Shown: piece by piece, positions 46,888 through 56,609 of the stretch
Numbering within the stretch: position 1 is the stretch's first letter
How the letters are laid out: each line of letters starts with the position of its first letter
Source: Oleiagrimonas sp963821885
GTDB lineage: Bacteria > Pseudomonadota > Gammaproteobacteria > Xanthomonadales > Rhodanobacteraceae
NCBI GenBank assembly: GCA_963821885.1
Contig: CAWGFN010000001.1
Location: forward strand, 186,001-250,000
DNA length: 64,000 bases
Reading direction: 5' to 3'
Translations under genes and position numbers: made by a program
The notes under the pieces: model-generated
Databases searched by the model: none
Told to the model about the DNA's origin: nothing
Seen by the model: only the letters and a program-made list of their open reading frames with translations

Positions 46888-49191
46888 ATGCGTCCTGTCC
46901 CTCGTATTCCCTCCGGTTCGGCCCCCGCACGCATGGCGCGCGCCCTGGTGTGCGCCATGCTCGCCCTGGCGTGCGTCGCGGCGCCCCTGTGCGTGCAGGC
47001 CAAGGTCGTGCAGGCCAAGGTCAAGATCGATGGCCACATGGAGCCCGGGGAATGGTCCGGTGCCCGGCACATCACCGATTTCCGCGATACCCAGCCCCTG
47101 ACCGGGAAGCCGGCGGCGCTGCCGACCGAGGCCTGGGTGATGTCCACCCCGAAGGGCCTGGCGATCGCCTTTCGCAGTACCCAGCCACCCGGGGTGCGGC
47201 GGGTTTCCCAGCGCACCCAGCGTGACGAGGAAGCCCAGGTCGATCGCGTCAACGTGATGATCGATTTCAATGGCGACGGTCGTACCGGCTACGACTTCAC
47301 GGTGGATCTCTCGGGCAGCGTCATCGACGAGGTCATCACCAACGAGACCAACTTCAGCAAGGATTGGGACGGCGACTGGAAACATGCCGTCAGCTCCGAT
47401 GCCACGGGCTGGACCGTGGAGATGCTGATTCCGTGGTACATCGCGCCCATGCGCAAGGCGACCGACGGCAAGCGCACCATCGGCCTGTACCTTGACCGCG
47501 TGGTGGCCTCCACGGGCGAGCGGATGTCCTGGCCGGTGGCCAGCTTCATGCAGGCGCGCTTCCTGTCCGATTTCCGCAAGGTGACGCTGCCGGCGTACAC
47601 CCAGTCGCTGCTGGCCGTCACGCCCTACGTGTCCGGGCAGCGCGACCTGGTCAACGGTGGCAACCAGTTCAAGGCCGGCGCCGATGTGTTCTGGAAGCCC
47701 AACGGCCAGACCCAGCTCACGGCCACGGTCAATCCGGACTTCGGCCAGGTCGAAAGCGACGACCTGGTGGTCAATTTCGATGCCGAGGAAACCTTCTTCA
47801 GCGACAAACGGCCGTTCTTCACCGAGAACCAGGGCATCTTCGACTTCGGCCTGCTGATCGACAACAGCCAGCTGATCTACACCCGACGCGTCGGCGGCAC
47901 CGCCGACGACGGCAGCGGGCCAGCCGACATCTCCGGCGCGGTCAAGCTCAACGGCAGCCTCGGGGAGACCCGGTATGGCGTGCTGTCGGCGCAGGAAAGC
48001 GGCGCCGCGGGACGCAGCTTCAATGCCGTGCGCGTGGTGCATCCCTTTGCCAGGCAGACCCTGGGCATGCTGCTGACCCGCGTCGATCATCCGTTCCTGG
48101 ACCGCACGGCCACGGTGCTCGGCATCGACCAGCAATGGCATCCCAGCGACCAGGTCACGGTGATGAGCAACGTGGTCGGCGACCGCATCAACCAGCGTGG
48201 CACGCGGCAAGGCGGTGGCGGAGCGACCACCCTGGTGCAGTATGAAATGAACCACGCATGGAGCCAGCAGTGGCTGGGCATGTACTTCGGTCGCCATCTG
48301 GACATCAATGATTTCGGCTACCTGCCGCGCAACAACCTGCGTTACCTGCACTGGGAGGTGCGCCATCGCATCACCGACCTGCCACAGGACTCGTCCTACG
48401 CCTCGCGCGAATGGCGCTGGCGGATCGTCGGCATGGACAACAACCAGGGGGTGACGTTGCAGCGTCAGTTCCGGGTCAACCTGATCGCCGAGCGCCGCGA
48501 TGGCGGCACCGACCGCGTGCAGCTGAACCTCAATGCCCCCGCGCATGACGACCTGCTGACCCGGGGACACGGCATCCTGCATACGCCGAGCAACATCTGG
48601 CTGTTCATGGAGCGCCAGCTGCCACGCAAGGGCGACTGGGGCTGGGACATGCAGGCCTATGCGACCGGAAACGAGCTCAACGGCACGCGCCGCATGAGCT
48701 ACGAAGTCGATATGTACCCGACGTATTACTTCACCGAAAACCTGAGCCTGCGCCCGGGTGTCTCGCTTTCCTATCGCCCGGACTGGCTGATCTGGCAGCA
48801 CGACAACCTGGTCGGCGACTTCGACGGGCGCACCGTGCAGCTGGATGCGGCGCTGGACTGGAACATGGACGAACGCCAGGAGCTGCGCGTGCGGCTGCAG
48901 GCGCTTGGCGTGGACGCGCGCCTGCGCCAGGCCTACCGGGTGACGCCGACCATGCAGGCGCGAGCCGACAACACGACGCCGGTGGACAGTTTCAGCCTGC
49001 GCAATCTCGGCTTCCAGATCCGCTACCGCTACCAGTTGGCGCCGCTGTCGGACCTCTACGTGGTCTACAGTCGCGGCGGTTATGCCAACGACCCGGTGTC
49101 CGAGCCGGTGGGCACGCAATTTCGAGACAGCTTCAGCCTGCGCGATACCGAGCTGTTCCTGGTCAAGCTGGCCTATCGCTTCGACATGTAA
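46888..49191 (+). CDS. DUF5916 outer-membrane protein with CBM9-like domain
   Basis: Exported protein of 767 residues from the ATG at 46888; an alternative ATG at 46933 would place the signal peptide (ALVCAMLALACVAAPLCVQA) nearer the N-terminus. An immunoglobulin-like CBM9 domain (about 35-215; KIDGHMEPGEWSGARHI) is followed by a long beta-rich region, with alternating aromatic strands and a C-terminal YRFDM ending, consistent with an outer-membrane barrel. DUF5916 proteins are common in Xanthomonadales and Bacteroidetes; no substrate is known. No neighbour suggests a pathway. Confidence 0.85.
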   Translation: MRPVPRIPSGSAPARMARALVCAMLALACVAAPLCVQAKVVQAKVKIDGHMEPGEWSGARHITDFRDTQPLTGKPAALPTEAWVMSTPKGLAIAFRSTQPPGVRRVSQRTQRDEEAQVDRVNVMIDFNGDGRTGYDFTVDLSGSVIDEVITNETNFSKDWDGDWKHAVSSDATGWTVEMLIPWYIAPMRKATDGKRTIGLYLDRVVASTGERMSWPVASFMQARFLSDFRKVTLPAYTQSLLAVTPYVSGQRDLVNGGNQFKAGADVFWKPNGQTQLTATVNPDFGQVESDDLVVNFDAEETFFSDKRPFFTENQGIFDFGLLIDNSQLIYTRRVGGTADDGSGPADISGAVKLNGSLGETRYGVLSAQESGAAGRSFNAVRVVHPFARQTLGMLLTRVDHPFLDRTATVLGIDQQWHPSDQVTVMSNVVGDRINQRGTRQGGGGATTLVQYEMNHAWSQQWLGMYFGRHLDINDFGYLPRNNLRYLHWEVRHRITDLPQDSSYASREWRWRIVGMDNNQGVTLQRQFRVNLIAERRDGGTDRVQLNLNAPAHDDLLTRGHGILHTPSNIWLFMERQLPRKGDWGWDMQAYATGNELNGTRRMSYEVDMYPTYYFTENLSLRPGVSLSYRPDWLIWQHDNLVGDFDGRTVQLDAALDWNMDERQELRVRLQALGVDARLRQAYRVTPTMQARADNTTPVDSFSLRNLGFQIRYRYQLAPLSDLYVVYSRGGYANDPVSEPVGTQFRDSFSLRDTELFLVKLAYRFDM

Positions 49192-49210
49192 CCGGGCAGG
49201 CCACCGTACA

Positions 49211-49837
49211 ATGGCGCGGATGAATGTCGATCCGCGCCATGCGCCATCCTCCACGTCGGTGATCCCGGATGATGCGACCCCTGGGTCCGCGCCGACGGAT
49301 GACTGCGGAGAGCGACTGGCATGGATGATGCGCCATCCCCCCGAAGCGTCGCCCTCGCGCATACCCACCGGCACGCCGCGGCCCGAGCGCCTGGTGCTCG
49401 ATACCAACGTCAGCCTGGACCTGATCGTGTTCGCCGATCCGCGATGGGATCCACTGCGCACGCGCATCGCCGAGGGCGAGTGCGAGGCCGTGATGGACGT
49501 GGCCTGCCGGATCGAGTTCGCCCGCGTGCTGGCCTATCCGCAGTTCGACCTGGAGCCGGCCCGGCGCGTGGTCGCGCTGCAGGCGTTCGACGCCTTGCAC
49601 CGCATGATTCCGGAGCTTGAGTGGGCCGAGGACGTGCTTGCCTCACTGCCGCAATGCCGCGACACCGATGACCAGAAATTCATGGAACTGTCGCTGCGTG
49701 CCGGCGCGGATGCGCTGCTGAGCAAGGACAAGGCGCTGCTGAAGCTGGCCCGCAGGAACCGCCGCAAGGGCCTGTTCGAGATCCTGTCGCCGCAAGCCTG
49801 GCTGGAGCGCCGCGCGGCGGGCGTGCCGGAACCCTGA
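49211..49837 (+). CDS. PIN-domain protein (putative toxin)
   Basis: Protein of about 208 residues whose last 150 form a PIN nuclease domain. The acidic residues are in LVLDTNVSLDLI, ECEAVMDVACRIEFARV, and DTDDQKFMELSLRAGADALLSKDKALL. The first 55 residues are low-complexity and probably not conserved; ATG 49220 and 49324 are further possible starts, the last with GGAGAG upstream. It is related to VapC-type toxins, but no antitoxin gene flanks it, so it may be a stand-alone nuclease. Confidence 0.75.
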   Translation: MARMNVDPRHAPSSTSVIPDDATPGSAPTDDCGERLAWMMRHPPEASPSRIPTGTPRPERLVLDTNVSLDLIVFADPRWDPLRTRIAEGECEAVMDVACRIEFARVLAYPQFDLEPARRVVALQAFDALHRMIPELEWAEDVLASLPQCRDTDDQKFMELSLRAGADALLSKDKALLKLARRNRRKGLFEILSPQAWLERRAAGVPEP

Positions 49838-49863
49838 AGGCCCCGGCACGCGCCTGGGGGCGT

Positions 49864-51354
49864 TCAGTGCGCCCCGAACATCGCCATCACGTCCTTGCGG
49901 AAGGCCTTCTGGCTGTCCGGACGGGTGTAGAACATGTGACCGCCCGGGTACTCATGCACCCGCACCCGGTCCTTGCCGCCCATCACGGGCATCTGGTCGA
50001 CGATCAGTACCGAGCCCATGAACGGGCAGGACAGGTCGTTCCAGCCATGCGCGATCAGCACGCGCAGCTTGCCGTCGTTGGCGACCATCTCGCGCAATTG
50101 CCTGACCGAGCCGGCATCGGCGTCCTTGTCCTCGTGCCACAGCTCGTTGACCTTGTAGCTGAGCGCGTTGTAACGGCCGTCGAACTTCCATCCCACGGTG
50201 CGGGTGACGAAGTTCACCATGGCCTCGGTGGTCGGCGCGATGATCGCGTTGAGCATCGGATCGTTGCTCATCTGCCGCGGCGAATCCGGGAACGGATCCC
50301 AGCCGGTGAGGTTGGAATCGTAGACGCTGCCGATCTTGCCCTGCTCGCGGTGCACTTCGCGCAGGTAGGCGCCGATGGACAGGCGTCCGCCGGACTGGCG
50401 CACGAAGGTCGGATCGAGGCCGGTCATCGCGGTCACCCGCTTGATCATCGCATCGCGCACGGCCGGGTCGCGGTTGCCGAGCATCAGGGCATGCGCATAA
50501 TCGCCACGGGTGTAGTCGATCACGCCCTGCATGGCGGCGGGGGTCAGCTTGCCCTCGCGCTCCAGGTGCGCGGCGGCGATCGAGGGCAGGGTCATCATCC
50601 ACGGCAGCGGCGAGACCAGCCCGTTCTTGTAGCTGCCGGGATCCAGGTACGGCGAGACCAGCACCACGCCATTCATGGCCACGCCCAGCTGGGTCTGCAG
50701 GTATTCGGTGATGCGCGGGCCACGGAAGCCGCCGTAGCTCTCGCCGACCAGGTACTTGCGCGAGGTCATGCGGCCGTTCTTGATCAGCCAGTCGTAGACG
50801 ACGCGCGACAGGTAGTGGATGTCGGCGTCGGTGCTGTAGAAGTCCTTGACGGCCTGCTTGGACGGCTCCAGCGAGCGGCTGAATCCGGTACCGACGGGGT
50901 CGATGAACACCAGGTCGGTGAAATCCAGCCAGGTGCCCGGGTTGTCATGCAGGGTGGGGCGGTCGGACGGATTGTCGCCTTCGTCGCCGAAATTGATCTT
51001 CTTCGGGCCGATGGCACCGAAGTTCAGGTAGACCGAAGAGGCGCCCGGGCCGCCGTTGAAGGCGAACGTCACCGGACGGTCGTGGCCCGGCATGGTGTAG
51101 GCGGTGTACATCACCTCGGCGATCTTCTTGCCGTCCTCGTTGCGCACCGGCAGGCTGCCGACGGTGACCTGGTACTTGAGGGTCTTGCCGTCGACATGCG
51201 TGACCTGGCTGGCATGCGCGTCGGCGGGGAATGGGGGAAGGTGCGTGTCGGCCTGAGCCTTGGGCGGGGTCTTGTCGGCCGCCCGCGCGCACGCCGGGGC
51301 CGCGGACAGCGCCAGCGAGACGAGCAGGGACGCCAGGATGATGCGGGTACGCAT
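49864..51354 (-). CDS. S10-family serine carboxypeptidase
   Basis: Secreted alpha/beta-hydrolase of 496 residues. A signal peptide (cleavage after about residue 26) is followed by the substrate-binding FNGGPGASSVYLNFGAIGP, the catalytic serine in YLVGESYGGFRGPRI, the aspartate in HGWNDLSCPF and the histidine in YPGGHMFYTRPDS. All three are in the classical order. These enzymes trim C-terminal residues from peptides in the periplasm or outside the cell and are frequent in Xanthomonadales. It stands alone, convergent with the PIN gene. Confidence 0.92.
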   Translation of the reverse strand: MRTRIILASLLVSLALSAAPACARAADKTPPKAQADTHLPPFPADAHASQVTHVDGKTLKYQVTVGSLPVRNEDGKKIAEVMYTAYTMPGHDRPVTFAFNGGPGASSVYLNFGAIGPKKINFGDEGDNPSDRPTLHDNPGTWLDFTDLVFIDPVGTGFSRSLEPSKQAVKDFYSTDADIHYLSRVVYDWLIKNGRMTSRKYLVGESYGGFRGPRITEYLQTQLGVAMNGVVLVSPYLDPGSYKNGLVSPLPWMMTLPSIAAAHLEREGKLTPAAMQGVIDYTRGDYAHALMLGNRDPAVRDAMIKRVTAMTGLDPTFVRQSGGRLSIGAYLREVHREQGKIGSVYDSNLTGWDPFPDSPRQMSNDPMLNAIIAPTTEAMVNFVTRTVGWKFDGRYNALSYKVNELWHEDKDADAGSVRQLREMVANDGKLRVLIAHGWNDLSCPFMGSVLIVDQMPVMGGKDRVRVHEYPGGHMFYTRPDSQKAFRKDVMAMFGAH

Positions 51355-51499
51355 GATCAGGTTCCTCGGGATGGACGATTCCAGCGTACTAGGGTAGCGG
51401 GCAGGGGCGAGCCGGCCCTGTGCTGAAAGTCGGGGTCACGTCATCGCGGGGTATCTCCTGCGGTATCCTCGCCGGGCACAGCCACGCCAGCCGATATCC

Positions 51500-52456
51500 A
51501 TGACATCACCGCACGACACCCCCCTGCGCCGTATTTTCGTGGTCGGTTGCCCGCGATCGGGCACCACCGTGACCCAGTCCATGCTCGCCGGCCTGCCGGG
51601 CGTGATGTCGATGGGGGAAACCGAGTTCATGCTGCGCCTGCTGGGCCGATTCGAGGGCTGGATGCGCGACATCCCGGGCACCGGGGAGAAGTGGCGTCGC
51701 CGCCTGGGCCTGGTGCACGGACCGACCGCGCGCAAGCTGCAGGAATGCATGGACCGTGCCTTCGGCGGTAGCGGACAGGCGCCGCGCCTGCGTCGTCAGT
51801 GGACCGGTCGTGCCTATGTGGGCGAGTTCTGCCGGGTGATGGACGCGATGGCCGTTGCCAACGGCGCGCGCTGCTGGGTGGAGAAGACGCCCGATCACCT
51901 GGCCTATGTCGACGTGCTGGCCGAACTGATCCCCGACGCGCATTTCCTGCACGTGGTGCGTCGCGGCGAGGACGTGGTCGCCTCGGCCATCGACGGTCAG
52001 TTGCGTTTTGCCGAGCACAACGTGTTCTACGGCACCATCCCCTACTGGATCGACCGCTGGAACCGTTCGGTGCGTTCGCACATCGAGCATGCCGCCGATC
52101 CGCGTCATACCGTGCTGCCGTACGAGTGCCTGTTCACCGCCACCGACGAGGTGCGGACCCTGTTGCGCGGCCTGGCCGGGGTGCCGGCGGGAGAAGCGGA
52201 TTCGGGCGGCGACAGTGCCATTGCCGACCTCGCCCAGGAGCCCTGGAAACGCGGATCGACCGACGGGGTCCTGCGCCCGCCCGAGAGCAAGTCGGCGCAG
52301 ATGTTCGGTCCGCGGATGCAGCAACTGCTGGGCGAACGGATGACCGATTACGACGAGGTCATCCACGCGCTCGCCGATGCGCAGCCCCAGTTGCCATGGG
52401 TTGCCCGCGCCGCGGGGGCGTCACCTCCCGCGGCAGCCGGGCTGTCGGCGTCCTGA
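51500..52456 (+). CDS. Sulfotransferase-family protein
   Basis: Protein of 318 residues with the PAPS-binding 5' loop VGCPRSGTTVTQSMLAG near the N-terminus and ARCWVEKTPDHL plus HFLHVVRRGEDVVAS in the middle, the second phosphosulfate-binding segment. The remaining sequence is consistent with the P-loop sulfotransferase fold. The acceptor (a glycan, protein or small molecule) is unknown. It is flanked by convergent slipin and a divergent carboxypeptidase gene. Confidence 0.87.
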   Translation: MTSPHDTPLRRIFVVGCPRSGTTVTQSMLAGLPGVMSMGETEFMLRLLGRFEGWMRDIPGTGEKWRRRLGLVHGPTARKLQECMDRAFGGSGQAPRLRRQWTGRAYVGEFCRVMDAMAVANGARCWVEKTPDHLAYVDVLAELIPDAHFLHVVRRGEDVVASAIDGQLRFAEHNVFYGTIPYWIDRWNRSVRSHIEHAADPRHTVLPYECLFTATDEVRTLLRGLAGVPAGEADSGGDSAIADLAQEPWKRGSTDGVLRPPESKSAQMFGPRMQQLLGERMTDYDEVIHALADAQPQLPWVARAAGASPPAAAGLSAS

Positions 52457-52468
52457 CCGGTATCGCGA

Positions 52469-53227
52469 TCAGGCGTCCTTGCCGAAGGCCTGCATCAGCG
52501 GCTTGATCAGGTCCAGAGGCAGCGGGAAGGCAATGGTGGTGGACTTGCCGTTGCTGGCCATGTCGGCCATGGTCTGCAGATAACGCAGCTGCAGCGCCTG
52601 CGGCTCCTGCGCCAGCATCCTGGCCGCGTCGCGCAGTTTCTCGGCCGCCTGCATCTCGCCCTCGGCGTGGATCACCTTGGCGCGGCGTTCGCGCTCGGCC
52701 TCGGCCTGGCGGGCGATGGCCCGCACCATGGTCTCGTTGAGGTCGACGTCCTTGATTTCCACGTCGGTGACCTTGATGCCCCACGGGTCGGTGGCCTCAT
52801 CGAGGATCTTCTGCAGCGTCTTGTTGATCGACTCGCGCTCGGACAGGATCTCGTCCAGTTCATGCTGGCCGAGCACCGAACGCAGGCGCGTCTGCGCCAG
52901 CTGGCTGGTGGCCTGGTAGAAGTCGGCCACCTGCAGCACCGCCTTGTCGGACTCGATCACCCGGTAGTAGACCACCGCGTTCACGCGCACCGAGACGTTG
53001 TCGCGCGAGATGACGTCCTGCGGCGGCACGTCCATCACGCCCACGCGCAGGTCCACGCGCACCATGCTCTGCACCACCGGGATCAGGATGATCAGTCCGG
53101 GACCCTTGGTGCCGGTGTAGCGGCCCAGCGTCAGCACCACGCCGCGCTGGTATTCCGGAAGGATCTTGATCGACGAGAACAAGAGCACAAGGACGAAAAG
53201 TAGAATGATTCCACCGAATCCGATCAT
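52469..53227 (-). CDS. Slipin (stomatin/SPFH-family membrane protein)
   Basis: Protein of 252 residues: one N-terminal membrane hairpin (about 2-18) followed by the SPFH domain (PEYQRGVVLTLGRYTGTKGPGLIILIPVVQSMVRVDLRVGV in part, and DNVSVRVNAVVYYRV), then a coiled coil with ARQAEAERERRAKVIHAEGEM. Slipins form large rings in the inner membrane and are often cotranscribed with NfeD-like proteins, as here. They are thought to organise membrane domains; the E. coli analogue is QmcA. Confidence 0.93.
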   Translation of the reverse strand: MIGFGGIILLFVLVLLFSSIKILPEYQRGVVLTLGRYTGTKGPGLIILIPVVQSMVRVDLRVGVMDVPPQDVISRDNVSVRVNAVVYYRVIESDKAVLQVADFYQATSQLAQTRLRSVLGQHELDEILSERESINKTLQKILDEATDPWGIKVTDVEIKDVDLNETMVRAIARQAEAERERRAKVIHAEGEMQAAEKLRDAARMLAQEPQALQLRYLQTMADMASNGKSTTIAFPLPLDLIKPLMQAFGKDA

Positions 53228-53283
53228 GGGTTTCTCCTGGTTGGCGTAGCAGTACGGCGCACGTCATCGCATGCGCACGAAGA

Positions 53284-54672
53284 TCAGTCGACGTCGACCC
53301 ACAGTATCAGGCCGTCACGCTTGCGGGCGCGCACGCGCGCGCCCTGCGGAAGAGGCGCGCCGGCCTCGCTGCGCACGCGCCAGCGTTCGCCGTTGATGCG
53401 CGCCCAGGCCTCGCCGTCGGCGGGCAGGGGTTCGAGCAGTTCGCCGCGATGGTCGACCAGTTGGCCATCGCCGCTGAAATTCCGCGAGCGTTGCGCCCGA
53501 AGCAACAGCCAGAGCAGTCCGCCCAGGGTGAGAATGGCGCTCAGCGCCAGTCCGGCGATGACGCCCTGATTGACCCCGAAGCCGGGGACGTCGTTATGCA
53601 TCAGCATGATAGAGCCCACCGTGAAGGCGATCACGCCGCCAACGCCCAGGACGCCCAGGGTCGGTGTCATGACCTCGGCGGCCACCAGACCGACACCCAG
53701 CGCCATCAGCGCCAGCCCGGCGTAGTTTACCGGCAACAACTGCAGGGCATACAGGCCGACCAGCAGGCAGATCACGCCGGCGATGCCCGGAAACAGCGCG
53801 CCCGGGTGGAACGCTTCCAGCAGCAGGCCGTACAGTCCCGCGATCAGCAGCATGTAGGCGATCGTGGGGTTGGTGATGACGCCGAGGAAGCGCGTGCGCC
53901 AACCGGGGGCGTAGTCGCGCACGGCCAGCCCGGCCAGATGCAGTTCGCGTTCACCGCTGCCGAGTTTGACGGTGCGCCCGTCGGCCTGCTGCAGCAGCGA
54001 GGCCGTGTCAGGGGCCACCAGGTCGATGACATGCTGCCTGAGGGCCTCCGCGGCCGTCAGCGTGGCCGCACCGCGGACCGCCTGCTCGGCCCACGCGGCG
54101 TTGCGCCCGCGCAGCTGGGCCAGGGAGCGGATGTAGGCGATGGCGTCGTTCAGGACCTTGTTGGCTTCCGCGCCGCCGATGCCGGTGGGCTTGGATGCGC
54201 TGCTCGAAGCCGATGCGGGCGACCCCTTGCGCTCGAGCGGGTTGGGCATCGGCGTGCCGCCGCCGAGCGAGACCGGAGTGGCGGCGCCCAGGTGCGTGGC
54301 CGGCGCCATGGCCGCCAGGTGGCTGGCGTAGAGGATATAGGTGCCGGCCGAAGCCGCCCGGGCGCCATCGGGGGCGACGTAGGCGATGACCGGGACGGGC
54401 GAGGCGAGGATGTCGGAGATGATCCTGCGCATCGAGGCGGACAGGCCGCCCGGTGTATCCATGCGCAGGATCACGGCGCGCGCGCCATCCCGCTGGGCCC
54501 TGGCAAGCGCATCGTGCACGTACTCCGCGGCGGCCGGTCCGATGGGACCGTCGAGATCGACACGCGCCACGAAGCCGGGCCCTCGCGCGGCTCCGGTGGA
54601 GGCGGTCGACAAGACCACGGCGGCGAGCATCATCGCCAGGATCCAACCCGTCATGCGCCAGGCGAATTTCAT
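53284..54672 (-). CDS. NfeD-family membrane serine protease (long form)
   Basis: Protein of 462 residues. After a signal helix comes the ClpP-like protease domain, with DTPGGLSASMRRII and the serine in GARAASAGTYILYASH; the general-base lysine is probably in GGAEANKVLNDAIAYIRSL. Four membrane helices (about 250-345) and a C-terminal NfeD OB domain follow. In archaeal homologues the long form cleaves stomatin; the slipin gene downstream fits. ATG 54672 gives a standard signal peptide; the frame extends to 54753. Confidence 0.9.
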   Translation of the reverse strand: MKFAWRMTGWILAMMLAAVVLSTASTGAARGPGFVARVDLDGPIGPAAAEYVHDALARAQRDGARAVILRMDTPGGLSASMRRIISDILASPVPVIAYVAPDGARAASAGTYILYASHLAAMAPATHLGAATPVSLGGGTPMPNPLERKGSPASASSSASKPTGIGGAEANKVLNDAIAYIRSLAQLRGRNAAWAEQAVRGAATLTAAEALRQHVIDLVAPDTASLLQQADGRTVKLGSGERELHLAGLAVRDYAPGWRTRFLGVITNPTIAYMLLIAGLYGLLLEAFHPGALFPGIAGVICLLVGLYALQLLPVNYAGLALMALGVGLVAAEVMTPTLGVLGVGGVIAFTVGSIMLMHNDVPGFGVNQGVIAGLALSAILTLGGLLWLLLRAQRSRNFSGDGQLVDHRGELLEPLPADGEAWARINGERWRVRSEAGAPLPQGARVRARKRDGLILWVDVD

Positions 54673-54792
54673 TCGCGCTTCCTCATTCGGTGCCCGTCCA
54701 TGGTAGACGCTTTCGCCGACAGGTCCACTCCGCCATCGGACAGAGCGCTTCACGGCTAGAATGCGCCTGGACGGATGTCGAGACCGGGATGC

Positions 54793-55866
54793 ATGGGTAC
54801 AACCGATTCACGCGATGACGAGGTGGCGGCACGCACGCTGGGCGAAGTCCTGCACGATGGCATGATGCCGCCGCTGCAAGGGCATGTCCTGTTCCTGCAC
54901 GCCCATCCGGCCACACTCGAATGCCTGGCCGTGGATGTCGACTGGCATTGCGTGCAAAATCGCCGCCCGCTGGCCGACGCGTTGGGCGCCGGAGGCTACC
55001 GGGCATGGCCCGAGCCGCCAGCCATGGAGCAGCGTTTCGACGGCGTGCTGGTGCTTCCACCGCGCCAGCGCGAGGAGGCCCGGGCGAGCCTGGCGCGGGC
55101 GGTCGCGCACGTGCGCGAGGGCGGACGCGTCGTCGTGGCGATGTCCAATCGCGAGGGCGCACGCAGCGGCGAGCGCGACCTGCGTTCGCTGATCGGAGAC
55201 ATCGAACAGATCTCGCGCAACAAATGTCGTGTCTTCGGCGGCGTCGTCGAGGGCGGTCGCGTCGACAGGGAGCAACTGCAGGCGTGGCTGGCGCTGGATG
55301 CGCCTCGGCCTATTCTCGATGGCCGCTATGTCAGCCGCCCGGGGCTGTTCGCCTGGGATCGCGTCGATCGCGCCTCGGCGCTGCTCGCCGGCCACCTCCC
55401 GGCTGACCTCTCGGGACGCGTGGCCGACCTCGGCGCCGGTTACGGGTACCTGTCGTGCGAGGCGCTGCGCCGTTGCCCCGGCATCACCGCGCTGGACCTG
55501 TACGAGGCGGATGCGCGCGCGCTGCAGCCGGCGCGGCTCAATCTCGAACGCGCCCAGGCCGACACCGGTCGCGTCGTCGCCGTGCAGGTGCACTGGCATG
55601 ACGTCACCGCGGGCGTGCCGGCAGGCCATGACGCGGTGATCTGCAATCCACCGTTCCATGTCGGGCGTGCCGACCGGCCGGATCTGGGCCAGGCGTTCAT
55701 CGAGAGCGCGGCGGGCGCGTTGCGCCCCGGCGGCGCGCTGTGGATGGTGGCCAACCGGCATCTGCCCTACGAGTCGACGCTGGCGCGGTATTTCCCATCG
55801 GTGCGTGCGGTGGTGGAGGTCGATGGGTTCAAGGTCATCACCGCGCGTCTGGGTGGTGCGGCATGA
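54793..55866 (+). CDS. rsmC: 16S rRNA G1207 N2-methyltransferase RsmC
   Basis: Class I SAM methyltransferase of about 357 residues with two related domains, the N-terminal one degenerate. The C-terminal one has motif I VADLGAGYGYLS, acidic LDLYEADARAL and the catalytic AVICNPPFHVG. RsmC methylates G1207 of 16S rRNA in E. coli. An in-frame ATG at 54775 would add six residues. It overlaps rsuA by four bases (ATGA). RlmG-like paralogues share this architecture, so RsmC is the best but not the only fit. Confidence 0.85.
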   Translation: MGTTDSRDDEVAARTLGEVLHDGMMPPLQGHVLFLHAHPATLECLAVDVDWHCVQNRRPLADALGAGGYRAWPEPPAMEQRFDGVLVLPPRQREEARASLARAVAHVREGGRVVVAMSNREGARSGERDLRSLIGDIEQISRNKCRVFGGVVEGGRVDREQLQAWLALDAPRPILDGRYVSRPGLFAWDRVDRASALLAGHLPADLSGRVADLGAGYGYLSCEALRRCPGITALDLYEADARALQPARLNLERAQADTGRVVAVQVHWHDVTAGVPAGHDAVICNPPFHVGRADRPDLGQAFIESAAGALRPGGALWMVANRHLPYESTLARYFPSVRAVVEVDGFKVITARLGGAA

Positions 55867-56570
55867 AGCTGCTGCGCCTGCTGGCCAACCTCGGCTACGG
55901 CAGCCGCAAGCAGGTGCGGGCCCTGTTCCGCCAGGCACGCATCACCGATGCCGAAGGCAGGCCCTTGCACCCGGACGACGACTGCGAGCACGGGCGCGTG
56001 CGGGTCGACGGCGAGGTGCTGGACCCACCGCAGGGCATGGTCATCGCCCTGCACAAGCCCACCGGGCATACCTGTTCCCACGACGATGCCGGACCGTTGG
56101 TGCACGACCTGCTGCCGGAACGTTTCCGCTACCGGCGACCGGTGATCTCCAGCGTCGGACGCCTTGACCGCGACACCAGCGGCCTTCTGCTGCTGACCGA
56201 CGATGGCACGCTTCTGCACAGGATCATCTCCCCGCGGCATCACGTGGCCAAGATCTATCGCGCCGAACTGGCCGATGCGTTGCGCGGCGACGAATCGGCA
56301 CTATTCGCATCCGGCGAACTGCGGCTGCGCAACGAGAAAACACCATTGGCGCCGGCGCGCCTGGAGTCGGTCGGCCCGCGCTGCGCGCGCGTCACGTTGA
56401 CCGAAGGTCGCTACCACCAGGTACGCCGCATGTTCGCGGCCTGCGGCCACCGCGTCGTCGGCCTGCACCGCGAGGCCATCGGTGGCCTGATGCTGGACAC
56501 CCTCGATCTTGCGCCCGCGCAGTGGCGGTTGCTGACGACCGATCAGATCGAATCGCTGTTTGCCGACTGA
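55863..56570 (+). CDS. rsuA: 16S rRNA pseudouridine 516 synthase RsuA
   Basis: Pseudouridine synthase of 235 residues: an S4 domain (about 1-60, LLRLLANLGYGSRKQVRALF) and the RsuA catalytic domain with GRLDRDTSGLLLLTDDG (catalytic aspartate) and TEGRYHQVRRMFAACGH. It modifies U516 of 16S rRNA. The rsuA/rluE/rluF paralogues are similar; the HKPTGHTCSHDD segment and length fit RsuA best. It is coupled to rsmC, so two 16S modification enzymes are made together. Confidence 0.9.
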   Translation: MKLLRLLANLGYGSRKQVRALFRQARITDAEGRPLHPDDDCEHGRVRVDGEVLDPPQGMVIALHKPTGHTCSHDDAGPLVHDLLPERFRYRRPVISSVGRLDRDTSGLLLLTDDGTLLHRIISPRHHVAKIYRAELADALRGDESALFASGELRLRNEKTPLAPARLESVGPRCARVTLTEGRYHQVRRMFAACGHRVVGLHREAIGGLMLDTLDLAPAQWRLLTTDQIESLFAD

Positions 56571-56609
56571 GCGCACGATTCGGTCCGAAGGGCGCCGTGG
56601 CACGACGGC

